Below are positions 10,228-17,675 of a stretch of 64,000 bases of DNA, in pieces. The stretch spans positions 269,721 through 333,720 of the forward strand of contig JARLHI010000030.1 of the NCBI GenBank assembly GCA_031292355.1, given 5' to 3'. Origin of the DNA: Candidatus Obscuribacterales bacterium. GTDB taxonomy: Bacteria; Cyanobacteriota; Vampirovibrionia; Obscuribacterales; Obscuribacteraceae. Under the pieces are notes generated by a model, which was not told the DNA's origin, searched no databases, and saw only the letters and a program-made list of their open reading frames with translations. Every line of letters begins with the position of its first letter. Positions within the stretch are counted from its first letter, which is position 1. Position numbers and translations under genes: made by a program.

Positions 10228-10551
10228 ATGAGCTTCAATCTTCTAATTTGCCCTCAGTGCCAGTGCTCTTTAAGTCCACCCAGTGGGCAGTCTTCCGGCA
10301 TGAGCTGCCCGCGCTGTAACAACTGGCTAGAAATAGATCCAAAGTGTTCTGGTAGTTGTATGGCCTGCCACAAGGTCAACAGTACGCAGCAACTTTCCGC
10401 TGAAGCAGGAGCCTGCGCGGAATTATCCGCCACTGGCCAAACGTCTACCTGTGGAGAAACGCAGACAAATGTGGTACAGAGAAAGGTAATGAGCCTCGTC
10501 GCAAGTACGGGCCGCTCTGTCCTCGCCGCCTGGAAAACAGTTTTTCGTTGA
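10228..10551 (+). CDS. Small zinc-ribbon protein
   Basis: I do not recognise a named family for this 107-residue protein. The first 50 residues hold three Cys pairs: CPQC near residue 9, CPRC near 29 and CMACHK near 47. That pattern predicts one or two zinc-ribbon knuckles. The rest is Ser/Thr/Ala-rich and has a short basic C-terminus. No signal peptide is present. It sits between feoA and the S1-like gene on the same strand. Confidence 0.65.
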   Translation: MSFNLLICPQCQCSLSPPSGQSSGMSCPRCNNWLEIDPKCSGSCMACHKVNSTQQLSAEAGACAELSATGQTSTCGETQTNVVQRKVMSLVASTGRSVLAAWKTVFR

Positions 10552-10576
10552 CCTTTTCCTGTAAGATTTACTAATC

Positions 10577-10675
10577 ATGGACACTTTCATGAAATTTACG
10601 AACGTGGAAAATTTGCTTGAAATACTGAGCCCGGAAGTTGCAAAACGATGGTTTAGCTTCGAGGTAAGCAGATGA
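10577..10675 (+). CDS. Possible 32-residue leader peptide
   Basis: A short frame runs from an ATG at 10577 to a TGA at 10673-10675. The TGA overlaps the ATG of the next gene in the classic ATGA arrangement, which would couple translation. No strong ribosome binding site precedes it. A TTGACC at 10548 with a weak -10 near 10570 might place the transcript start after this ATG. The peptide has no known homologue that I recognise, so treat this as a candidate only. Confidence 0.3.
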   Translation: MDTFMKFTNVENLLEILSPEVAKRWFSFEVSR

Positions 10676-11775
10676 GCCGGCCTTTGAATCCATGGAAGCT
10701 AACCGGCTACAAAGCCGGGCAAAACGTCGTTTGCAAGATTACTAATAGTGAGCCTGGTGGATATGCAGTGCTCATTCCCAAGGATAATTTGCCGGGCTTT
10801 TTGCCGACGCAGGCAAGTTTGCACCCTGGCGAAGAAATATTGGCTCAATTCGTTTGCGTACACAACAATCGCATTTTGCTTTCGGCGCGGTTTGGCTCCA
10901 ACACTGGTGGTGCCGAGATCGAAGACACCGCCGATAAGTGGCAAGAACAAATGCGACAAATGGATAATCCTAATGCACAGCCGTCACCTATGCAAGGCGG
11001 TGCCCCGGCTGCCGAGGCTGGAGCAGGGGTAGACAATGAACCCGAACAGGCTTTCAATGTTTGGGCTCAGGGTCAAGCGACACACTTTCACGTGAAGCGT
11101 GCCACTGATTTGATTTTGCCACCGCTTAATGCTGAAACAACCAAAGAATTCAACATCGCTGATTACGATGTCGAATGGCTAATTACGGACCTGGAAGGCG
11201 GTATGCGCACAGGCTGCGTTAAGTCATCTTCGGAAGGTAAACTGTCACGGTCGGCCATGCTTTTGTATAGAGGGCGTGCTGTTGGTTGCATCCACGGCTG
11301 CAAAACGATGCCAGACACATTACCAACCGAGCAATCGCTCCATGAGATGCTCACAGACTTCAATTTGCCCGATACAAAAATCATGATCTATGATTTGCCA
11401 GACTCGGTCACACTGTCCATGTCTGCTTTGTTTCTGGGTTACCCCGTGCAACGCAACGATCAATATGACACGCGCACGTATATGGACTATATTTGCGAGT
11501 GGTTTGCAAGCAAAGGACAGACGGCATGTCTGGCTATTTCTTTGCCATCCAAACAAGCAACCTGCCTCGTATTTATTTATAACGGCGCCTTTGTTGGCGC
11601 GTTTTACGTCAAAGATCAGACATTCACGCAAGACCAGCAATTCGTCTACGATTTGCTCAAAGAAGACCCCGGCGCGACAATTGCCGTGAGCATTCTACCG
11701 GCCGAACTGACGTCAGCAGCCGTGCGCTTCGGTTTCAGCCTGAGTATGGCCAGAACGAAACGTCCAGACGCCTAG
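10672..11775 (+). CDS. Unknown protein with N-terminal S1-like domain
   Basis: Residues 10-73 (YKAGQNVVCKITNSEPGGYAV, then LLSARF) look like a short S1/OB-fold RNA-binding-type barrel. A disordered Gln/Pro/Ala linker follows to about residue 125. The remaining 240 residues form a globular domain I do not recognise, with repeated AMLLYRGRAVGCIHG and CLVFIYNGAFVGAFY segments that may be two related halves. GAGG lies seven bases before the ATG. It is soluble and has no signal peptide. RNA binding is inferred only from the S1-like segment. Confidence 0.65.
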   Translation: MSRPLNPWKLTGYKAGQNVVCKITNSEPGGYAVLIPKDNLPGFLPTQASLHPGEEILAQFVCVHNNRILLSARFGSNTGGAEIEDTADKWQEQMRQMDNPNAQPSPMQGGAPAAEAGAGVDNEPEQAFNVWAQGQATHFHVKRATDLILPPLNAETTKEFNIADYDVEWLITDLEGGMRTGCVKSSSEGKLSRSAMLLYRGRAVGCIHGCKTMPDTLPTEQSLHEMLTDFNLPDTKIMIYDLPDSVTLSMSALFLGYPVQRNDQYDTRTYMDYICEWFASKGQTACLAISLPSKQATCLVFIYNGAFVGAFYVKDQTFTQDQQFVYDLLKEDPGATIAVSILPAELTSAAVRFGFSLSMARTKRPDA

Positions 11776-11805
11776 ACTTTCGCTTAATATTTAGAGCCTT
11801 TATTT

Positions 11806-11834
11806 TTGACCAATGAAGCTTTAATAGCTATTCT
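11806..11834 (+). promoter_or_regulatory. Sigma70-type promoter for asd
   Basis: TTGACC (11806-11811) and TATTCT (11829-11834) are separated by exactly 17 bases, about 55 bases before the asd ATG. The -35 matches consensus at five of six positions and the -10 at four of six. Confidence 0.55.
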
Positions 11835-11888
11835 AAATAGCTTGAGAATAGGCATTGAGCTGATCGCGTTTAAGTAAAGGAAGTAGTC

Positions 11889-13031
11889 ATGGCAAATCAG
11901 ACAAACGATAACTCACCCACTTCTTCTGTCGCATCGCTCAAGAACAAATATCAAGCTGCAATAGTTGGTGCCACCGGCATGGTTGGACAACAGCTTATTC
12001 GCATGCTCAAAGATCATCCCTGGATCAACGTCAAAGTTGTCGCGGCATCCGGTAATTCAGCCGGAAAGACCTACACTGACGCTGTTGGCGATCGCTGGTG
12101 CATGGATTTTGCCATTCCCGACACCATTGCCAAATTGATCGTCATGGATGCTGACGCCATCAAAGATGTAGCCAAAGACGTAGATATTGTTTTTTGCGCA
12201 GTCAGCGCCAGCAAAGAAGAAGTTTTGCGCATTGAAGATGCTTATGCAAAAGAAGGCGCTTTCGTCACTTCCTGCAACAGCGCTTATCGTCATGACCCGC
12301 TCGTGCCAATGATGATTCCTGCGGCCAATCCAGAGCATTTGAACATTTTAAAAGAACAACGAAAACAACGTGGCTACACTACCGGTGCCATCATTGTCAA
12401 AAGCAACTGCTCGATTCAAAGTTATGTCATCGCTCTGCAACCGCTACGCGATCTCGGTTTGAAAACAGTTCGTGTTCATTCCGAACAAGCTATTTCAGGT
12501 GCCGGCAAGACCTTTGTCACGTGGCCTGAAATGGTCAACAACATGATTCCCTTCATCGGTGGCGAAGAACAAAAGTCTGAAATCGAGCCCTTGAAGATTT
12601 TCGGCGAAATCGACGAAAGTGGTATCACCTCGGCGACTACTCCCAAAATTAAAGCTAAATGCGTAAGAGTGGCTGTCCAGGATGGACACACAGCCTATGT
12701 TGAAGCAACTTTCGAAAAAAGAGTACCAACAACAGATGAAGTACTAAAACGTTGGGCCGAGTTTTCTCCATGCACTGGCTTACCCTCGGCTGCAAAACAG
12801 CTGATTCACTACCGAACTGAACCGGATCGACCGCAGCCAGCTCTCGACGTAATGATAGAAAACGGCATGGCCGTAACTATTGGTCAGCTAAAAGCGGATG
12901 AGGACGGAATTTCTTTCACCGCTTTAGCTCACAATGCCATTCTTGGAGCAGCCGGTGGAGCCGTTCTAGCAACAGAGCTAGCCATCCAAAAAAATCTCAT
13001 TCACCTTAAGACGCTCTCCACCACTCGCTAA
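11889..13031 (+). CDS. asd: Aspartate-semialdehyde dehydrogenase, archaeal/fungal type
   Basis: The enzyme reduces aspartyl phosphate to aspartate semialdehyde with NADPH, the branch point to Lys, Thr, Met and diaminopimelate. The Rossmann motif GATGMVG is at 27-33. The catalytic Cys174 lies in SNCSI and the catalytic His267 in QDGHT. The motifs and spacing (GATGMVG, SNCS, SGAGKTFVTWPEMV, DGHT) fit the archaeal/fungal subfamily rather than the classical enterobacterial one. The first 20 residues are a Ser/Asn-rich extension. AAGGA precedes the ATG at good distance. It is preceded by its own promoter. Confidence 0.92.
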   Translation: MANQTNDNSPTSSVASLKNKYQAAIVGATGMVGQQLIRMLKDHPWINVKVVAASGNSAGKTYTDAVGDRWCMDFAIPDTIAKLIVMDADAIKDVAKDVDIVFCAVSASKEEVLRIEDAYAKEGAFVTSCNSAYRHDPLVPMMIPAANPEHLNILKEQRKQRGYTTGAIIVKSNCSIQSYVIALQPLRDLGLKTVRVHSEQAISGAGKTFVTWPEMVNNMIPFIGGEEQKSEIEPLKIFGEIDESGITSATTPKIKAKCVRVAVQDGHTAYVEATFEKRVPTTDEVLKRWAEFSPCTGLPSAAKQLIHYRTEPDRPQPALDVMIENGMAVTIGQLKADEDGISFTALAHNAILGAAGGAVLATELAIQKNLIHLKTLSTTR

Positions 13032-13144
13032 ACAGCGCTATTAGGTGAGCCTGAGAGACCTTCAAATTCAGCTTTTGAGAACTAAGCAAAAGACTGAGGT
13101 ATATTTATACTGGGAAGAGGGTTCTACGGGAGCTGTGTTTGTAG

Positions 13145-14557
13145 ATGAGTGGCACTGATCGACGTAGCTTTTTATCGCTAGCAGGCGCGGCTGTAGGTGG
13201 GGTATTGCTGGGCGGATGCGGAGGCGGTTCGGCGCCAGGCAATGCAAAGAGCAGCGCTGTCGAACAAACAACGACAGCCATCAAACCGAACCTGAACGGC
13301 AGTCTATACGCCTTTGGTACTGATGGTCATCTTTTCCCTGGTTACACCGGTCAAGACCACAATCATGTCTCGGTCCTTACCTCGATTGACATTAAAAGTG
13401 GAAAATCGAAGCAAACCCCATTACCAATGGGCCAAGGGCATTCGGCAATGGGGCTGGGCGATGGTCGCATACTATGCGTTGCGCACCATGATAGTAAGAG
13501 CATGCTGGTTTCCGACAATCACAAAGAAATCGCCAGTTTTATTTCTCCTGATAATTATGTTTATGGTGGGCACGGTCTGGTTCTGCCCGAGCATGGCGTG
13601 TTTTTGATGTGCATGCGCAACAAAAATCCGAAAACTCTAACCGATCACGGTCGTTTCGAAATTTATGATCTCAAAACCTTGAAACTTGTAGAACGCATCG
13701 ACAGTGGTGGCTTGCACCCTCATGAAATTCATGTGATACCAGGCACAGACGAATTGATAGTGACGCATTACGGTGACATTTACACCCCCAATCCTCCCTA
13801 CGCCCATCACGTAATCGAACCTAAACTGACAGTTTATGATGCCAAAACTTTTAAAGTAAAACGCCACTTTGTTCAGGACTACAATGCTTTGCTCACGCAC
13901 ATGAGCGTTAGCAAGGACGGCTACGCATATTTCGTTTTGACTCAATACATCGAAGAAGCGGGTTGGAAAAAGAGTCGCAGCAAGCATCTGCAAGCAGCAC
14001 CAGCTGGCGAAGAAGTGAGCATGGAGATGAGCCGCGAAATGGCACCTAAGCCCCAGGAATCAATGCCTGGAGTTAAGACTGCTGATATTGTGCTATCTGA
14101 ATTAGAAAAGAAAATGGAAAGCATCACCGGGTGCAAACGTGATTATCCAATTCCTTATGAAGCAGCACGCGAACTCAAACTACCTGTGCCTCTGCCGTTT
14201 GTCAGGGTCAATACCAAAACTGGCGAAAGGGACGTGTTCATGACCGGTGATGGCAATCATTTGCGCAGTCAATCTGTTGGCTATAACACGTCCACCGACA
14301 CGGCGTTAGGCATTTATTACCACGCAGACACGGCCATCCTGCATCGCAATGGCGGTCAACCAGAAGTCCTCAGCGCCGGCGAAGTTGGATTGTCTGAGAT
14401 GCGCGGAGTCGCTGATATTCCCGGCACGTCCTATGTGGGTCTAGTGGCAGCCCATAGGGGCCTCGTCATTTACGATTTAGCGAAAAAAGAAGTGGTGCAA
14501 AGATTCCCGTATCAGTATTTTGATACGGTTCATCTGTCTTACGATCCAATCGTTTAA
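13145..14557 (+). CDS. Tat-exported DUF1513-like lipoprotein
   Basis: The N-terminus reads DRRSFLSLAGAAVGG and then LLGGC. That is a twin-arginine signal followed by a lipobox, so the 470-residue protein is probably folded in the cytosol, exported by Tat and lipidated at that Cys. The mature part has repeated short strands with DGRILCV, HPHEIHVIPGTDELIV and YVGLVAAHRGLVIYDL, typical of a beta-propeller, and resembles DUF1513 proteins. Some DUF1513 relatives sit near EfeO-type iron systems in proteobacteria; nothing of that kind is adjacent here. It overlaps the convergent HTTM gene by four bases. Confidence 0.75.
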   Translation: MSGTDRRSFLSLAGAAVGGVLLGGCGGGSAPGNAKSSAVEQTTTAIKPNLNGSLYAFGTDGHLFPGYTGQDHNHVSVLTSIDIKSGKSKQTPLPMGQGHSAMGLGDGRILCVAHHDSKSMLVSDNHKEIASFISPDNYVYGGHGLVLPEHGVFLMCMRNKNPKTLTDHGRFEIYDLKTLKLVERIDSGGLHPHEIHVIPGTDELIVTHYGDIYTPNPPYAHHVIEPKLTVYDAKTFKVKRHFVQDYNALLTHMSVSKDGYAYFVLTQYIEEAGWKKSRSKHLQAAPAGEEVSMEMSREMAPKPQESMPGVKTADIVLSELEKKMESITGCKRDYPIPYEAARELKLPVPLPFVRVNTKTGERDVFMTGDGNHLRSQSVGYNTSTDTALGIYYHADTAILHRNGGQPEVLSAGEVGLSEMRGVADIPGTSYVGLVAAHRGLVIYDLAKKEVVQRFPYQYFDTVHLSYDPIV

Positions 14558-15465
14558 CGTTTGAAACGCCAGGACAGAAGGTTCCTTATTTTGAGCATGA
14601 AGCTCTCAATATCGACCGGCGGCAGAAACAACACATAGCTGCAGACGATTGCCCATTCGAGCAAATCCAGATTGATAAACCATTCGATACCGCTGTGTAA
14701 AAAAAGTGCGCCCAACAAGACAAACTTATTGATTGGTGGGACCCAAATCAACGTCCACATGCAACTTTCGATGACGAGTGTGTAATAGGTCGTCAAATTG
14801 TAAAACCACATATGATCAAGAAAAGCAGGAACCAAATGCCTGACTGTAGTCTTGTGATGCAAGACGTAGTAAACGGCTCTTCCTTCACGCCATTCATTTC
14901 CCAAGAACTTGCCAATAGAAGCACGAAAATATACGCATGCTACTTGAAATTGCAAAAGACGTTGCGCCAACGGTGCGTATAGCTTTAATTCGGTGCTCTG
15001 TCCTCGACGCTTTTTAGTCCAAGCATCAACCGAGTACATTGCTCCAGCCGGTGCAAAGATCAGTAGAAAGCTATACAGTCGCAGAAAGAGTCCAACTTGA
15101 TGCCAGAAAACAACCTCTCTAAAAGCGAGAGAACAAAAAAAGAGCCAGACCACAAATGCGCTTGTGCGTGAAAAAAAGCCAACAATCAGGAAAAGGCAAG
15201 CCAATAATTGCACTGCAAACAGAGCGTACATCTGTTGGTCGCTAAAGTCATGAAGCACAAAGATGCAGACTCCTGTTGGGAAGTTTTGCATCGCATCGTT
15301 TGGTATGACCCCGTGTCTACCCGACCATAAGAGCAAGTCCGGATACCAAAGAAGACTGTCTACGAGAGTGAGTAAACCGACCAGTATACGAAACAGGCAA
15401 ATCGGCGCCGGCGACACGGGTTCGAACCAGAAGGTGTTCCAGGCTGTTTTGACTTGCGTCAACAT
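14554..15465 (-). CDS. HTTM domain membrane protein (copy 2)
   Basis: The 303-residue polytopic protein has the HTTM domain seen in vitamin K-dependent gamma-carboxylase-like proteins. It starts with a FEPVSPAPICLFRI segment and contains a cytosolic loop GAMYSVDAWTKKRRG, with roughly six to eight hydrophobic helices. Bacterial stand-alone HTTM proteins have no settled activity, and the lipase-like half of true carboxylases is absent. It is a close paralogue of the HTTM gene at 16019-16987. I prefer the ATG at 15465, which forms TGATG with the stop of the upstream gene; a TTG at 15468 is the alternative. It is the last gene of a four-gene operon. Confidence 0.85.
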   Translation of the reverse strand: MLTQVKTAWNTFWFEPVSPAPICLFRILVGLLTLVDSLLWYPDLLLWSGRHGVIPNDAMQNFPTGVCIFVLHDFSDQQMYALFAVQLLACLFLIVGFFSRTSAFVVWLFFCSLAFREVVFWHQVGLFLRLYSFLLIFAPAGAMYSVDAWTKKRRGQSTELKLYAPLAQRLLQFQVACVYFRASIGKFLGNEWREGRAVYYVLHHKTTVRHLVPAFLDHMWFYNLTTYYTLVIESCMWTLIWVPPINKFVLLGALFLHSGIEWFINLDLLEWAIVCSYVLFLPPVDIESFMLKIRNLLSWRFKR

Positions 15466-16022
15466 CAATTCAAGTCTCTCGATTTTACAACATACGAAAA
15501 AAATGGTTCAAACTGATGCCCTTCAACCAAGTCTTGGCCGAGGCCAACTTCCGGTGGCGGAATCACTAGTCGACTGACCAGAAAATCCACTCGCATAGGT
15601 CGTTTTGTGGCTGTTGCAGTTTGTCTGGCTATGTAACGAGCTTCGTACGGACGAGCCCTTGTCGGATTGCGTCTAACACTCCAGAGAAGTGCGTTGCGCA
15701 CATACACAGGATAAGAGTGGTCAGAATCCCAGGGCGTCATTTTGTCACGTGGAAACTGCCAGTCTTCACTTGTTCCATCGTCAAAAGTGACTACAAATTT
15801 GACTACTTCTACGGTCTTGGGAGGATTTGGCGAAAAAAGTACAAGATCAGCATTGAGTGCCAGAAACGAACTTACTTTGTCAAACGGTCTCAAAATTCTT
15901 CTGGGACTGTACTGCTGGTCAAATGGCCAACACACAAAGATAGACCGACAAATACAAAAAAAGATAAATAGGTTAGCGACCAATGCAAATAGAATCGGAC
16001 GCAGGCGCAATATTTTAGTCAT
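15465..16022 (-). CDS. HTTM-partner anchored protein (copy 2)
   Basis: The 185-residue protein has one N-terminal transmembrane helix (PILFALVANLFIFFCICRSI) followed by an extracytoplasmic domain. It carries the motif LFSPNPP shortly after the anchor, then a strand-rich region (FVVTFDDGTSEDWQFP). The same plan with FGPNP is seen in its paralogue at 16984. It resembles the small DUF5819-type proteins often found beside HTTM genes; this is inference from layout and motif. Its ATG overlaps the stop of the upstream HTTM gene in an ATGA arrangement. Confidence 0.7.
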   Translation of the reverse strand: MTKILRLRPILFALVANLFIFFCICRSIFVCWPFDQQYSPRRILRPFDKVSSFLALNADLVLFSPNPPKTVEVVKFVVTFDDGTSEDWQFPRDKMTPWDSDHSYPVYVRNALLWSVRRNPTRARPYEARYIARQTATATKRPMRVDFLVSRLVIPPPEVGLGQDLVEGHQFEPFFSYVVKSRDLN

Positions 16023-16987
16023 GCTCCACCTGTCAAACCTCGAATTCCAAATATCGTGTTCCTAACAACGCTAGCTTTTGCAACAGATAAGGTTACCATT
16101 CGCTCCACGATCCGGGCATCAATGAAATTGATGTAGCAAGCCAGAATAATCAGTTCGAGCACATGCAAATTCATACAAAAAAGCATGGCTAGATGCATGC
16201 AAACACCGACCGCAAGAACAAATAAGCGACATGGTTTAATCCAAATCAATGTGAAGAGTGAGAATTCAATCGCCAACGTGGACCATGTAAACAATTGGCA
16301 TGTCCACAAATGGTCGAATATATAGGGTGGACAATAATGGGTGAAAAATCTTATGTGCATGGCATAGTACACAGCCGTGCCATCGTGCCATGTGCGTCCA
16401 GATTTGCAAAAAAAGGATACTGCATAGACGACACAAAGCTGAATTTGCACCAGCCTTTGCGCCCAAGGAGAATACTCAACTTTATTCTCTGCTTGCTCGC
16501 CTTTGATTGTGCGTTTCGACTTCATCCAGGCATCCACTGAATACATGGCTCCAGAGGGTCCAAGCAGTATCAGAAATGAAACAATTTGAATGAGTTCATC
16601 ACCACAGTTCCAGACATAAGGATTACGGTTGCGAAAACTCAAAAGCAAAAACCAGACAATAGACGCACTGAATCTGGTGTGCCAGCCAAGCGTCAAAGTA
16701 ATGGACGCAAGTATCAACATGAGCATGGTGCCAAGTACGCAAGTTGTACTTGGTGGAAACAAATAAAACAGACCAAGTCGATAACCATGTTGCGCTGAAT
16801 TAACGAGCGCCTGCGAGGTCACACCATCAACGCCAAATAATGTGGTGGCACTCGGCAAACAGTCGATAAACGACAGTAAAACAATCAAACCAAAGAAAAT
16901 TCGAAACAAGCAAAAGGGAGCTGGTGACACAGGCTTGAAGAAAAAGTCGTACCAGAGCATTTTCAGTTGCCGTAAATCGAACTTCAA
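16019..16987 (-). CDS. HTTM domain membrane protein (copy 1)
   Basis: The 322-residue paralogue of the 14554 gene shares the start FKPVSPAPFCLFRI, the loop GAMYSVDAWMKSKR and the same helix order. The start is a TTG overlapping the TGA of the upstream partner gene (TTGA), so translation is probably coupled. Gamma-glutamyl carboxylation or lipid/quinone-linked chemistry would be a guess from the HTTM name; no catalytic residues can be assigned with confidence. Confidence 0.85.
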   Translation of the reverse strand: MKFDLRQLKMLWYDFFFKPVSPAPFCLFRIFFGLIVLLSFIDCLPSATTLFGVDGVTSQALVNSAQHGYRLGLFYLFPPSTTCVLGTMLMLILASITLTLGWHTRFSASIVWFLLLSFRNRNPYVWNCGDELIQIVSFLILLGPSGAMYSVDAWMKSKRTIKGEQAENKVEYSPWAQRLVQIQLCVVYAVSFFCKSGRTWHDGTAVYYAMHIRFFTHYCPPYIFDHLWTCQLFTWSTLAIEFSLFTLIWIKPCRLFVLAVGVCMHLAMLFCMNLHVLELIILACYINFIDARIVERMVTLSVAKASVVRNTIFGIRGLTGGA

Positions 16988-17568
16988 TCTATGCCACCTC
17001 GCCTGCTCACGTCAAGATCAGCTGCTGATATGTTTTGCTCTGTAAGCAACTCAATTCGTGGTGTGCCCGCCAAGTCTATTTTGCCTGACTGTGGATTCAT
17101 CGTCGGAATGTCGTCGATCTGTTTAAGCAATTGCACGCAAACAGGCTTCTTTTCTGCAAAATGATTTTGACTTCTGGCGACAAATCGAGCGAAGTCTGGC
17201 CAGAGAAATTTATCGCTATGCAAATGATGACTGTAGAAAATGCGATAGCGGCTTTGACTGAGTCGTTCTGGCAAGGCGTCGAGGTTTTCTAGTTGAGGAT
17301 ACAACCAGACAGAACGGGAGCGATCGGTATACGTCACGACTGCAAATAAACGCGAATTAGCAAAGAGCGGATTTGGTCCAAAAGTCTCGAAATTTTGACG
17401 TAAACCCAAAATTTGCATGAAAGAGGTGATGGGGCGAATCAGCATGTTCCGCGCCTGAGAAGCCGGCAAATTCCAAGAAAAGGTGGCGTAAAGAAAGACA
17501 GCAATAAAAACCGAAACTACACATTGTTTCTGAGCTGCCCAAATTTTCTCAATATGCGGCACTTTCAT
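16984..17568 (-). CDS. HTTM-partner anchored protein (copy 1)
   Basis: The protein has 194 residues: a basic N-terminus, one transmembrane helix (VVSVFIAVFLYATFSW), then an outer domain with NFETFGPNPLF and a strand region VVTYTDRSRSVWLYPQ. It matches the 15465 gene in plan and in the F-x-PNP motif. It is the first gene of the operon and starts about 30 bases after the terminator that follows the RNase E gene, so a promoter must lie in or very near that short gap, or some read-through must occur. Confidence 0.7.
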   Translation of the reverse strand: MKVPHIEKIWAAQKQCVVSVFIAVFLYATFSWNLPASQARNMLIRPITSFMQILGLRQNFETFGPNPLFANSRLFAVVTYTDRSRSVWLYPQLENLDALPERLSQSRYRIFYSHHLHSDKFLWPDFARFVARSQNHFAEKKPVCVQLLKQIDDIPTMNPQSGKIDLAGTPRIELLTEQNISAADLDVSRRGGID

Positions 17569-17598
17569 GCAGACATTATAGCTGAGAGACTTTCAAAG

Positions 17599-17630
17599 AA
17601 AAAAGACCGACCCGCAGGCCGATCCTTTTT
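17599..17630 (-). terminator. Rho-independent terminator after RNase E/G gene
   Basis: On the minus strand an 8-bp stem (GATCGGCC with GGTCGGTC, two G-U pairs, loop TGCG) is followed by TTTTTT. The plus strand also has a T run after the stem, so it may work in both directions. Confidence 0.75.
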
Positions 17631-17675
17631 CAAACGTCTTTTGAAACGTCAACTTCAAGTTAACGACGACTTCCC

